64,000 bases of DNA, taken from Ashinkailepas kermadecensis (taxonomy: Eukaryota > Arthropoda > Thecostraca > Neolepadidae). How positions within the stretch are numbered: the stretch's first letter is position 1; every line of letters starts with the position of its first letter. Below, piece by piece: positions 11,301 through 34,400 of the stretch. The stretch is taken from positions 1 through 64,000 of the forward strand of contig JAOTOM010004285.1 in the NCBI GenBank assembly GCA_034440615.1. Direction: 5' to 3'. Both the position numbers and the translations under genes were made by a program. The notes beneath the pieces were generated by a model. It did no database searches. It saw only the letters and a list, made by a program, of their open reading frames with translations, and was not told the origin of the DNA.

Positions 11301-12247
11301 TATTGGTTGGTTATTGGTTTTACGACACGTCGACCGTTGAGCCATATAGCGTCGCCAATCTTTCACGCCGATTGGTCGCGGGCGAAGAGTAGTGACAGGT
11401 GAGACTCGAACCCACAATCTTTCGATTGTGAGACGAGCATCTTACCCCTAGACCAGTCGTGCCCTCACTCCTGGGAGGCGACAGCACAGTGTTGCGGCCG
11501 CGTCTCAGGAGGCCCGTGTGGCCAAGTCAAGCCGTGCCATGCTCCCGTCCCCAGACTCACCATAGCACAACAGCAGCACTATGGCGAACAAGGCCCACTG
11601 AGTGACTGGTGTACAAGAAAATATGCCAGTGAATGGCACCTTCACAGAATGATCCGGTTGCATTACCAAGAAAAAGAACGTCGGAGCTTACTTAGCACAA
11701 AAATGCCTGCCCAGTGACCACCGTGTGCATGTTTTCAACATTGTCATGTCACTTTCAGTTAATAAAACTAAACGTCCATAAATTTATATAACTGCCTTGT
11801 GTGGGCTATGGCCAACAGTTCTGATGAAGAACGGTGTAAATGCGTAACTGGACGACTGATGAAATAAAGGGGATACTAAAAGAAAAAACTGGTTTCAGTC
11901 AAGCAACGAATAAAAAGAACACTGAAGGTACCACACAGCTTTTTGAAATTTGCCAAGTGTCGCTGAAAGGAAATTAGAATACTGAAAGCATCCATAACAG
12001 ACGTTCTCCTTCCTGTGTGGGTAAAAATATCCAGTATCTGACAAGCATAGATCTAAACACCTCACAATCCAAACAAGATCCCACTGACCCACGTGCCGCT
12101 ATCGCCATCTACCGGCGCCGGATAGAAGTACCGTTTCTCGCAGAACTCGCAGAGCGGGTGACCGCGATGGAAGTCGTCCGGGTCGCCCTTCCGACGATGC
12201 AATGCCAGCGTATCTCGGGTGTACAGTTTGCGCTCCGAGGTGAACAC
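4031..12247 (-). CDS. ZNF598: ZNF598/Hel2-type E3 ubiquitin ligase, partial gene
   Basis: ZNF598 senses collided ribosomes in the cytosol and ubiquitinates small-subunit proteins in ribosome-associated quality control (family knowledge). Seen here, 5' to 3' on the minus strand: exon 12132-12247, exon 9331-9426, exon 7496-7605 and exon 7130-7270, which join in phases 2, 2 and 1 into one zinc-finger segment, then exon 4872-5042 with STQEFPTLAGE and an exon near 4031-4215 with SINDDDFPTLDG. The zinc-finger order, the GDPDD-HRGHPLC block, DNDEL-HLRRKHFYCH and EHFLCEQGEC match ZNF598, and the downstream D/E-F-P-x-L motifs are typical of its tail. The N-terminal RING and first fingers were not found up to CHIC at 14722. 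The final exon and stop are not identified. One exon carries a frameshift, so this allele or assembly may be defective. It lies divergent from CHIC. Confidence 0.82.
4255..4720. repeat. Degenerate CACATGGCCGACACAGGGGT minisatellite
   Basis: Variable units built from GGGCACAGGGTACATGGCCG and ACACAGGGGTACGTCACG fill the interval between two ZNF598-like exons. Unit length varies, with sub-blocks such as ACAGGAGTAAGTCACGGGCA recurring. Long open frames on both strands come from the repeat itself. Confidence 0.85.
4872..5042 (-). CDS. ZNF598: ZNF598-like exon with QEFPTL motif
   Basis: This 171-base exon is bounded on the minus strand by a strong acceptor (GGTTTCTCTCCCCCCAG) at 5043-5045 and a donor AAG|GTCAGT at 4871-4866. 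It enters and leaves in phase 2, so it is symmetric. It encodes a Pro/Arg-rich stretch, then NTNSTQEFPTLAGERAGG. The E-F-P-T-L motif matches the repeated D-F-P-x-L motifs of the ZNF598 low-complexity region. The acceptor sequence is partly duplicated just upstream (5063-5127, GAGATGACCGG[TC]TTCTCTC). Confidence 0.6.
5130..5960. other. Intronic stretch, no exon recognised
   Basis: This lies between ZNF598 exons. Small open frames such as 5405-5689 on the minus strand have no recognisable motif, and no array is present until the 44-bp minisatellite starts. Confidence 0.4.
5962..7129. repeat. 44-bp minisatellite carrying splice-donor-like units
   Basis: About 27 units of CATACCATGACCGTACCTGC + CGCCGTAGGACTGGATCAGG + GCAC. 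Measured spacing is 44 (for example 6191 to 6235). Between about 6847 and 7085 a higher-order unit of 112 bases (44+44+24) appears, marked by TAGTGAGGTCCGTACC at 6847, 6959 and 7071. On the minus strand each unit reads TACGGCGGCAG|GTACGG, which matches the end of the neighbouring ZNF598 exon and its donor (TACGGTGGCAG|GTGCGG at 7140-7124). Three units are 132 bases, so one minus-strand frame stays open for 259 codons; I treat that frame as a repeat artefact. Confidence 0.93.
7130..7270 (-). CDS. ZNF598: ZNF598 exon after the fingers, frameshifted
   Basis: The acceptor is GTGCCACAG|CTCACAGG at 7271. Joined to the preceding exon (phase 1), the protein reads NIDIQ-AHRAAEHSDNKSRG, as expected for ZNF598. 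After RQEH the frame hits TAG at 7206-7208. Reading resumes two bases out of frame as VALDFSSDSAGRRRRNGRD, which resembles the conserved HIDLQFSF...RRN segment that should follow directly. An extra AC dinucleotide in CACACGTAGCG (7209-7214) therefore breaks the frame. A likely donor is GGCAG|GTGCGG at 7130. It could be an assembly error, an allele or a true loss of function. Confidence 0.75.
7496..7605 (-). CDS. ZNF598: ZNF598 zinc-finger exon
   Basis: This 110-base exon has acceptor CTGGGCCGCAG at 7606 and donor CAAG|GTGAGT at 7495. It enters in phase 2 (GA from the previous exon plus C makes D) and leaves in phase 1. It encodes DYESLAHHFHTEHFLCEQGE followed by CGEKKFVVFRTNIDIQ. The HFxxEHFLCE-G-C and FRT-IDI blocks are diagnostic for ZNF598. 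The intron to the next exon is 225 bases and contains three copies of a 25-base CCCACCAGTGCACCACCTAC-type repeat at about 7425-7490. Confidence 0.85.
7690..8310. other. Intronic stretch, no exon recognised
   Basis: This is ZNF598 intron sequence between 7606 and 9330. No motif-bearing frame or repeat family is recognised before the AT microsatellite. Confidence 0.4.
8319..8401. repeat. (AT)n microsatellite
   Basis: An uninterrupted AT dinucleotide run of about 65 bases, followed by a mixed ACACATATACATATATAT tail. A (GT)n run lies nearby at 8537-8560. Confidence 0.95.
9219..9315. repeat. 26-bp minisatellite next to a ZNF598 exon
   Basis: Four copies of GGGTCATCGGATCAGGCCGG plus GTC end 16 bases before the 3' end of exon 9331-9426. 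It lies on the donor side of that exon. Confidence 0.9.
9331..9426 (-). CDS. ZNF598: ZNF598 zinc-finger exon
   Basis: This 96-base exon has acceptor GGCTTCCAG at 9427 and donor TACGA|GTGAGC at 9330. It enters in phase 2 and leaves in phase 2. It encodes MYMDNDELFMHLRRKHFYCH then LCETTGKQLFY. DNDEL, HLRRKH and the FYCHLC finger are the ZNF598 block that follows the HRGHPLC finger. The junction with the upstream exon gives CEK-R-MYMDNDEL, one residue longer than I recall for vertebrate proteins. Confidence 0.85.
9437..9682. repeat. About 33-bp minisatellite (CGGTCTGCCAGAACCCGCAC)
   Basis: Seven or so drifting units of GGTCAAACGGTCTGCCAGAA followed by CCCGCACACCCC begin 10 bases upstream of the acceptor of exon 9331-9426 and run into the intron. 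One unit is truncated. Confidence 0.88.
9712..10191 (+). mobile_element. hAT-like MITE, copy 1
   Basis: A 480-base non-coding element begins CAGTATAAATTATTCGTGAA and ends CCATTATTTTAACACTG-like. It is flanked by a perfect 8-base duplication, CAAAACGG (9704-9711 and 10192-10199). The ends are imperfect inverted repeats (CAGTG[AT]TAAA). The CAGTG ends and 8-bp target duplication fit the hAT superfamily. It lies in ZNF598 intron sequence. Confidence 0.88.
10268..10695 (+). mobile_element. hAT-like MITE, copy 2, 5'-truncated
   Basis: Related to copies 1 and 3 (TCATGCTTATGCTCACCATA at about 10302, CGACATCCTACTGTACTCG near 10630, ending GTTAACACTG at 10695) but lacking the left end. It is interrupted by a 58-base insertion at 10398-10455. 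Confidence 0.75.
10398..10455. mobile_element. 58-bp mini-insertion with 12-bp target duplication
   Basis: The sequence GTTAGTTAGTTATTTGGGCT + TTAGGGCGCATCGACTTCAT + TGGTCATGTAGCGACCAT is flanked by GTGCTATGTTAT on both sides (10386-10397 and 10456-10467). Diverged copies occur reverse-complemented at about 27277-27335 and 31668-31722. The GTTA-repeat end resembles the short tails of retroposons. Confidence 0.7.
10780..11262 (+). mobile_element. hAT-like MITE, copy 3
   Basis: A 483-base element from CAGTGATAAATTATTCGTGA to ...CTTTAACACTG, flanked by TGGCAACA (10772-10779) and TGGCAGCA (11263-11270), an 8-base duplication with one mismatch. Same family as copies 1, 2, 4 and 5. Confidence 0.88.
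11288..11466 (-). mobile_element. tRNA-derived SINE, copy 1
   Basis: Read on the minus strand, the head has an A box (TGGTCTAGGGG) and a B box (GGTTCGAGTCT), followed by a unique body (CTACTCTTCGCCCGCGACCA...CGACGTGTCGTAAAACC) and an (AATAACC/AACC)n tail. Perfect 12-base duplications ACTCCTGGGAGG flank it at 11276-11287 and 11467-11478. The tRNA half looks closest to a tRNA-Pro type D arm, but the source is uncertain. Confidence 0.93.
11490..12131. other. No gene recognised
   Basis: This is ZNF598 intron sequence downstream of exon 12132-12247. I see no motif-bearing frame or repeat family. Confidence 0.4.
12132..12247 (-). CDS. ZNF598: ZNF598 zinc-finger exon, most upstream one found
   Basis: This 116-base exon has acceptor ACTGTTGCCAG at 12248 and donor AAACG|GTACTT at 12131. 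It encodes VFTSERKLYTRDTLALHRRK then GDPDDFHRGHPLCEFCEK and leaves in phase 2. FT-ERK-Y-R-L--H---GDPDD--HRGHPLC-FC is highly characteristic of ZNF598/Hel2. The exon that should supply the preceding CC-LC finger and the RING domain was not found upstream. Confidence 0.88.
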
Positions 12248-12299
12248 CTGGCAACAGTGTCGCACACGTGGTCGGACACGCATATAGCAAACGAAATCA

Positions 12300-14720
12300 A
12301 ACTCCATGCATTGCTGTCAAATTGTCCGCATCATCAATATCGCCTCATCATGTCCTTAATCATTTATTGGGGGAAGATATACTTGTGGATCCACCAGAAG
12401 ACATTAGCTACTGAATTCAAAGTGACAGTGATAGACAAGATACATTCTTTGACAAAACCATCTAGTTGATCTCGGATATTTATGCGGATATGTGCACGAG
12501 TGGGTACCTGATAATGAAACACACTTAACAAGAACAAGACATAATGTCTAAAAACAGACACATTGGTAGATATGAGAGGAAGGACAAATCAGCAACAATA
12601 TTTTGTAAATGTATTATAGCAACGAATTCCATGTAGTTGAAGCACTACATACATAACTTAATTGAAGGTACCGACTGTGCATTTTTCAACTAAAATCTTT
12701 GTGAAAGAACAGTTGGATCATTGAACAAACAGGAACCATCGGTAAACTTGAGAACTTCACCATCTCAAATCCTGTGCTACCCTGTAACGCCAAAATGAGT
12801 CTCACAAAGTGGTTGACGAAGGGTGCATTTGGAGCTCGGATACTGTCAAAAATTGTCTGTGTCACATCAAACTTTTGGATCAGATCTGCCAATTCACCAT
12901 TCAAACCTCACAGGAACTGGAAAAACATCCAGATCCTGCGAGAACAAAAATTCAGATGAAATCTGCAGGATCTGTGTGACGTTACTAGCATTAGCAGCAA
13001 TTGTGGTGAACACGTTCATACAGCACGCGCCATGTTGCTTTGAGCCATCAACGTCATGGTGCTTGATAATGGGGAGATGTAGGTATTTTCCAGTTCAAGT
13101 TTGGATGCATATGGTTGTGATATTTTTGAGCCCAGATAAATCAAAGGAACAAATTCTTAGGCTACAATAAGCTGGTAACTATGCAAGAGCCAACATTACC
13201 AAGGTACGAAACCAGGGGTTCCGACCCCTACAACCGACCCAAGATCTCCAGCCATGGTGTCATGGTCTTCTATATGTAGTTTTGATGGTACCATGCAAAG
13301 ACACCACTCAGCCCCTTTCATCCAGCATTGAAACACACATTCATCAATCTGGGTAAGACAGCATCAAGGTTTCCTTTGTCGGAAATGTCGTACTCGGGAG
13401 TATACCTGACCACATCCAATAACCTCCCAGTGAACATGCTGACAGCGGTCCTCGGTCAGCTAGGGAGTGGAATGTCCGCCAATGCTGACATGCAACCGAC
13501 ACCCAGCCGACATGTAGCCGACGTCAGGCTGATGTCGGGGCCCGCTATCGGCTGGGGAGTGAAATGTCGGACATCAGTCTGACGTCGGCTGGCCACTATT
13601 GATATCCTTAATTGAACCAAACATATGTGACAAATTGTATTCAATGTTGTTTAAAGTTCAAATAATTATACAGATTGCAGACATAGGCTATATCGACATT
13701 GCTGTCAGGGTTCAGGACTGTCCAATGTCCACACCAGGAACCTGTTGCTGCACCAATTGCTGTACCAGCCACACCTCTGGCCTCCCACCCTGCCCGAACA
13801 AGATCTTGTTGAAAGTGCCACACTGCAGTCTGGCTAATCATGAAAGGAATATTTATTGAATATGTAGTTTACATATGATAAGTTCTGAATAATAATTTCC
13901 AAGAATGAAGAATATTAGCAAGATCTTAAAGCATATTCTACACATCTAATAAAACATCAGTAGATGTGATGCAATCAAGCATATGTACTTCAGTGCACTT
14001 TCTTATCCAGGGCAAGCAATGTCTTGAACACAAAAGCAATTTCTTACACAGACCAGTAATGTTTTAACTAAACCAGTAATGTTAATTTCTTACCAGACCA
14101 GTAATAAAATAAATGTATCAATTTAACATCAAAATCACACATTTCAATATGCAAATGGTGCATATGGAACCAGCATGCTAAGCACACACCAAGCATGTGG
14201 AGTTATCTAAAATGAGATGTAAATCCAATACAATCCATTCAACAAAAATGCAAGCATTTGTCCTGTTCAAGCATTCATACCACATGTATGGTGCATAAAC
14301 AACAAAGTTACACCATACTTATGGTGCATCAACATTGGTGGGTGTATTTGTGAATATTCCAATATTAGGTAGCCTTCTTTCTACTAATAAACAGGCGGAA
14401 ACATACCTACCTACCTACCCACTTCCTTAATAATAATTGAACCTGTATATCATATCAACAAGAAAGCGGTTTTGTTGTCTGAGCTGCGGCATAAACGTAA
14501 CTGTTCTTCCCAACACATCCTGTTCGTGAGCCTGCCCTCTCTCCTGCCAGCATTTCTGCTGAACGTCACACACGAGGTGAGGTCAGCATCGACGTCACGG
14601 ATTCTATCCAGTTTCTAGTACGACCCCATGCTCACATTTCACTGTCATTTCATCTTTCACTTTGAGATGCACAGAACCACTGTAAAGTGGCCTATTTAAT
14701 GTCAGTCAGGAAAAATCAAG
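12300..14720. other. AT-rich region between ZNF598 and CHIC
   Basis: A minus-strand frame at 12364-12530 (IRINIRDQLDGFVKECILSI, ending WWIHKYIFPQ-stop) and broken frames at 12690-13170 look faintly protein-like but have stops, and I do not recognise them. An imperfect hairpin with 23-base arms (13516-13538 and 13568-13590, AGCCGACGTCAGGCTGATGT) lies within. No ZNF598 RING exon or clear CHIC promoter element was seen. Confidence 0.45.
13516..13590. repeat. Short hairpin with 23-bp arms
   Basis: The left arm AGCCGACGTCAGGCTGATGT + CGG pairs with the right arm CGG + ACATCAGTCTGACGTCGGCT around a 29-base loop, with about two mismatches. Related GCTGACATGCAACCGACACC text lies just upstream. It resembles the end of a small foldback element. 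Confidence 0.65.
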
Positions 14721-14721
14721 A

Positions 14722-28913
<14,192 letters not shown>

Positions 28914-28989
28914 CTGCCGGATCGTTGGGCGACGGGTGGTCGATGTCGGCGGAGACGCGGCCAGTGCGGTGGGACCTGTGCGACGCATC

Positions 28990-29245
28990 ATTGTAGCAAA
29001 TGCGGCGTGAATGGCGTGCCAGTGACGAGGCGCGGCCGATGCACTATGGCCGCTTATGCGGCGTGGCTGGCGCACTGTTGTCGTTTATGCGGCGTTTTTC
29101 GCGTTAATTTGTCGTTTATGCGGCGTGTCGTGCACGCCTTTGTAGCTGTGCGGCGTGGCTGACGCACCGTTGTTGTTGATGCGATGTGTACGGCACACCG
29201 TTGTCGTTTGCGCGGCGTGCGTGACGCTCCGGCGTCGTTTCCGCG
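28990..29245. repeat. Degenerate about 31-bp TGCGGCGTGGCTGACGCACC repeat
   Basis: Seven or so units of TTTATGCGGCGTGGCTGGCG plus CACTGTTGTCG lie just downstream of the CHIC stop, in the 3'-UTR or intergenic DNA. Confidence 0.8.
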
Positions 29246-30385
29246 GCTGTTTGGTGTTGCAGTGTAGGTGGCCGCGGTGTTTGGCACTTGGTGTAGCGCA
29301 GCGCGACCGAGTGGCCAGCGTGGGAAGTACGGCGTTTCTGCGGCCTGCCGTACAGGCGCCGCAGCACATCTGACCCACCGGCGGCGGGGCTCGCGCAGCA
29401 CACCAGCATGGTGTTGTTTGAGTGGGGTGTAGTAACTGGCCACTGGACGGGAGGCGGGCGACTAGAGAATAGTGGGCGCCGGGCGCGTCCGTGTCGGCCG
29501 GGCCGCTGCCGTACGCGTCACGGCCGCCGTTTGGTGTGATGAGCTTTAACAGTAGCAGATCTGAGCCGGGATTAGCCGGCAGCCGATGCCACGCCATTCC
29601 GCCAGCTCGTCTCGCGCGGCCCGCGCTCCGACCGAGCGCGCGTCAGCCGCTCACTCCGGCTTACCTCATTTGCACGTGGTGCGCGCGAGCGCACGCGTTT
29701 CAGTTGTCATGTCGAACATGTGACGAGTTGGGTCTGACTAGCAGACCACGCGGCAGTTTGCGTCGTACCGAGTGTTTCCGGAGCGGCGACAGCACGAGAG
29801 GCGTCTGTGGCGTGAGACAAGTGCGTTTGCGTAGCGCCCGTCGTGCGCGTGCGTGGTGTCGGCGGTATCGCAGTGCGTGTGAATTGCGCAACTAGTGGTC
29901 ACTTGTCCGTGCGTAGTGGCAGGAACCGAGATACAAACGATTTAGTCACCAATCCCACCAGAGCTCATGCAGATCGGCCACTGGACTCGACGCTGACCGC
30001 GCGGCACGCCGGCCGGCCGCCGAGTCAGAGCCTCGCGAGAGGCTCGCGCGCTCCCGGCCCCGGGTCGTTCCCGCGGCCACCGTTCACTTCGTGCTGCTTT
30101 GTAATGACAGTTTTGCGATTTTGCGCCGATTGTGATTCCGCCTTACTGGCCCTGGCGGCCGTACAGTGGAGAGATGGCGTATGGTCGCCCACCTACTGGA
30201 TCTCGGCATAGCGCGTGACCCACACCGGCGCCGCGCTCCTGCAATATACTCCGTGCTGCAGTACGTCCTGTCCGACGAGATAATATACCACTGAACGAAA
30301 ACTGATGAGTATGTACGTTTTATATTTATATTCATATTCATATTCATATTCAGTATCACTGACCGAGGAATCTGAGCGCAGCATC
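29246..30385. other. CpG-rich intergenic block between convergent genes
   Basis: GC- and CpG-rich sequence (29450-30080 especially) with shadow open frames on both strands and no recognised motif. An AT-rich tract of TATTCATATTCATATTCA follows at 30320-30350. It separates the 3' ends of CHIC and RFWD3. No canonical AATAAA was identified for either gene. Confidence 0.45.
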
Positions 30386-30387
30386 AC

Positions 30388-30513
30388 CGTCAGTGACAGT
30401 GTGGCTCTGGATCATGCTGGCACATCACGGTCAGCGACAGTGTGGCTCTGGGCCATGCTGGCACATCGCGGTCAGCGACAGTGTGGCTCTGGGCCATGTT
30501 GGCACATCACGAT
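30388..30513. repeat. 42-bp repeat, three copies
   Basis: GTCAGCGACAGTGTGGCTCT + GGGCCATGCTGGCACATCAC + G is repeated three times with few differences, in the RFWD3 3' flank. Confidence 0.9.
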
Positions 30514-30651
30514 ACCGCGCGGCGTCACATTCACGCACGCTTGAGGTACGCCGAGTCATCACGTGGTCAGCTCCCCCACATAGTCAGGTACACTGTCCGG
30601 ATGGACCACATCAGCTCTCGGCGGCCACCCCAGGGATGACGTGTCCGACCG

Positions 30652-31485
30652 TCACGTGGTCAGCTGCCAGCGGTACAGCTTGACGGCGTGCTCGGTGAGC
30701 AGCGCCAGGTGCTGGCGGTCCCGCACGTCCAGCGGACAGGCGTCCAGCACGGGCTCGGAGGCGGCCAGCGTGTGCACGCACTCGCCGGACGCCAGGTCCC
30801 AGAGCTGCGTCACGCGCGCCGTCTCCTGGCTGGCGCAGACCAGCGGCGCGTCCTGCCGCAGCGGGTGCGGCAGCAGCGCCGAGCGCGACAGCACGCGCTG
30901 GCTGGTGCCGCCGCGGAACACCTGCACCACGTCGGCCGACACTGGCGGCGGCCGGCCGGCCGTGTCGGCCGCCGCCAGCCGCCGCAGCCGACACACCGTG
31001 TGCTGCGCGTGCGGCTGCCGGCTGGACGGCCGGCTGGACACCAGCAGGTGGCGCGTGCGCTCGTCGAACGCGGCCGACACGAACGGCCCGGCCAGCGGCA
31101 GGTCGTGCCGGCGCCGCTGGCCGGCCACCTCGTGCAGCGAGCACACGCCCAGCCGGCAGGCCAGCAGGCCGCTGACGCCGTCGGCGCCGACGCGGCGCAC
31201 GTGGCGCAGCGCCACCACCGGCGCGCCAGCGGCGTAGGGCGGCGCCAGCGTGGCCAGCGGCTCGGTGCCGGCGCGCGTGTCGAACGCCAGCACGGCGCCG
31301 CTCTGCAGGCCCACGTAGAACGCGTGCGGCGCGTCGCCGTCCCACGCGCAGCTCCAGCACGCCGCGTCGCACGCGTAGGTCTGCACCAGTGTGTTGCCGC
31401 ACACGTTGGTCAGCTTGGCGCGGCCGTCCAGCGACACGGACAGCAGTAGGTCGCGCTGGTCGGGGCTGAAGCGCACGTCCCGCAC
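30652..31485 (-). CDS. RFWD3: RFWD3 last exon, WD40 domain
   Basis: 834 bases, 277 codons plus TGA, entered in phase 0 after acceptor TCGGCGGCAG. It codes [92 protein letters not shown] and the terminal [11 protein letters not shown]. The block order matches the RFWD3 C-terminal WD40 region from the HGKQ-IRGLAF junction onward. Opposite-strand open frames here are shadows of the GC-rich exon. Confidence 0.95.
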   Translation of the reverse strand: MRDVRFSPDQRDLLLSVSLDGRAKLTNVCGNTLVQTYACDAACWSCAWDGDAPHAFYVGLQSGAVLAFDTRAGTEPLATLAPPYAAGAPVVALRHVRRVGADGVSGLLACRLGVCSLHEVAGQRRRHDLPLAGPFVSAAFDERTRHLLVSSRPSSRQPHAQHTVCRLRRLAAADTAGRPPPVSADVVQVFRGGTSQRVLSRSALLPHPLRQDAPLVCASQETARVTQLWDLASGECVHTLAASEPVLDACPLDVRDRQHLALLTEHAVKLYRWQLTT

Positions 31486-34400
31486 CTGCCGCCGAGCACG
31501 TCCGGTTAAGTCCCGAGACGGGAATGACAGGTGGGCTGGTCGCCGCAGTGGTGCACGTCCCAAACTGGACGGCGAGCCCGGCTCACTCCATCTCACAGAG
31601 CACCTATACGCGCCGCTTGGTTGGCAACTGTTGACGCTACTTAGTTACTGGGGATATTCTAAATTTATGGGCGCTATATGATCAACATGGTCGATGCGCC
31701 CTAAAGCCCAAATAACTTACCAAGTGTACCCAAATTCGGACGTCTGGGTGCAAAACAACGCACAGTATGGCAAATGATGCGTCGGATATTTAACTTTGGA
31801 TTTACTTTTTGCACAGGTACCTATGAATTCGCCTTAATGATGCAGGGTAACAAGATGCAGATAACATGGATTATTTCTTATCTACTTCCTTCTCAGTATA
31901 GTGGCACCGAGTGCCACATGGGCCTAAAAGTGTATTCCACACTTTTGAATACGTCGTGCACATACAATTTACCACTTTAACTTGCATTATTGACTTCAAC
32001 AAATGAGCATTTCTATATATATCTGACCTCAACGAAAAATTAATTTGGACGCTGATTTAGCCACCGGTAGAAGCATGGAGTTGAGAATGGAGTCCGACAT
32101 GGTCACTATCACGATACGATATTATATCATGCGATTAAGATGGCTGCTTCCACCATAATTCCACAGTCAAGTCTTCAACTCTCAACACAAAACGTATATG
32201 AATGCTAGTTTTCGGTGCATGTGGATCATAACACAAGCTGTCCGAAATCAAACGACTGTTAATGCGTAGTTTAAAACTATGCAATGTTGTTCGATGGTGA
32301 AGGGCATGTTGCAACATCTTTTTCACCACATTAGTTTTAAAAAAATAAGTTTTCCTGAAGCACTCACAGACCAGTAGCAAAGCTGTCGTCGTCGTCGTCA
32401 AAGGCTCCAGGAATGCCTTTGGGTGTTAACGGGAATCTTAATATTATAAAATCGTACCCTAATCTCTTCTAAAATATTACTACACCCAAACAAAAATCAG
32501 GGAAAAGAGAACGAAAGGAAAACCGATAAAATAAAATAATGGAGAATAAAACAAACACAGATCAACCATGCCTAGATCATCAGAGTCACTGACATTCACT
32601 GCATTATGTCATATTTTCTATTAATGTACCGGATACACGTATTATAATTATCTAAGCGAAAGTAGACGGACAGCATCAAATTGGCTTTCTAGAGATACTG
32701 TATCAAGCTGAATTACTGAGAAACCATGGTTGATGATAAGTGTTCAAGCAAAGTCTAATGTGTACATTATGACAACATATGATCAACATAATGGCATTTC
32801 TCATTAAAATCGTTCCATAGTAATTCTTACGTTCCTCCTTCAAGTTTGAGCCTGATCATTACTCAACAGAAAATAAACAAGTGGTAATGGTAGCTGCACC
32901 TCACAAAGAAATAATATCGAAACAATACATGTACTGAGAACTGGAGGTACACAGATGAAGGAAGGTGAATAGCAGGCCAGTGAAATGAACGCGAGTGAGT
33001 GAACATGGTGGCCTGTACACAGCTGCACTCGCCTGTTTGCTGTGCAGCGAGACGAACTGCATGGCGCGCATGTCGAGCGTGTTGATCTTGCGCACGCCGT
33101 GGCCGGGGAACAGCGTGCTGAGGCTGGGCTGCGACACGACCAGCATGCCCAGCCAGCCGTTGTGCTCCATGACGCGGCAGCCGCCGGCGCGCGACACCTC
33201 CACGCTGGTCTGCAGGCTGAGCGAGACGCGGCCGGCCGCGGCCGCCGCGGACGGCCGCTCGGCGTCCGGCGCGCACGCGCCGCCCGTCTGCTGACGCAGC
33301 AGGCGCAGCTCCGCCTGCAGCTGCTCGATCTTGTTCTCCTTCATCTGACACTTGACCTGGCCAGCGTGGCGACAGGTCAAGGCACGTCGACAGTGATAAA
33401 TTATTCGTGAAATAGGGTGGAATATAACACTTTCTGAAAACTGAAGCGACATGCTTTGTGATGAGTCTTCATATCTAATTTTGAACAGTATCTTGTTGAT
33501 AAGTATCATCCTGATGCTTACCGTTGCGGATTGTAATGCACGAACACCTCTCAGCACAATTCCATAAGTTGATTGCCTGTGATGTGGTCTGTTATACAAT
33601 ATCAGTTGATAAGGGTAGGTATTTTGCATCGTTATTGCTAAAATAGTTGTCCCTAAGTTCGGTACCTCAAAACAAAGAAAAAGCGGCACATATGAGTACA
33701 CTGTTCGATCAAAATTGCATTTAAAGAGCATATAAGTTCTGTTAAGCGACATCGTTTCAACGACGAACTTCGACTGTATTCGTTTCGACATCTCACACCT
33801 AACGAAAAACCCTTATTTTAACACTGCGTCGACAGGTCGCACAGGTCGACAGGTCGCACAGGTCGACAGGTCGCACAGGTCGACAGGTCGACAGGTCGAC
33901 AGGTCGACAGGTCGACAGGTCGACAGGTCGACAGGTCGACAGGTCGCACAGGTCGACAGGTCGCACCACGCAAGATCGAGACAGCCCGGAGTCGCAGGCA
34001 GATATAAAATGGTAGCTGGGCGATGGCCTGGTTGGTTCAGTGGATGGAGCACTGTCCTGGACAGGTCACTCTGTCCTGGCACAACGGGTCGAGTCACTTC
34101 ACGCGCTCGCTATTAACGCCTCCGTCTGGAATGCCCAGTTGGGTACCGGCCACGAAAGTCGGGGGCGAGGGCACCAGGCCCGACTATGTAGATACGGTAA
34201 ATTTCCCGTCAATATTGTGCTATAAAACTGGAATTACCGCATTGCATGATAAGGTGCAAGGTGGACACAGCATAACAAATAAATGGCCCGTTGCTTCAGA
34301 AGAAGAGAGACATAATTACCTGCACAGACTGGATAACTACATGACAGAATTACCTGAACAACGGCAAAGTCCAGCTCGAGTTTGCGCCTGGCATCTCGCT

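Noticed and set aside
11288..11466. tRNA gene
   Set aside because: The tRNA-like head continues into a SINE body and tail and is bounded by target duplications; two sibling copies confirm a retroposon.
29054..29895. Arg/Ala-rich frames on both strands downstream of CHIC
   Set aside because: CpG-rich sequence and a 31-bp repeat keep frames open; no motif or splice structure supports a gene.
30641..31449. Long plus-strand and second minus-strand frames
   Set aside because: They overlap the GC-rich RFWD3 WD40 exon; only the frame with WD40 motifs and phase-compatible splicing is kept.
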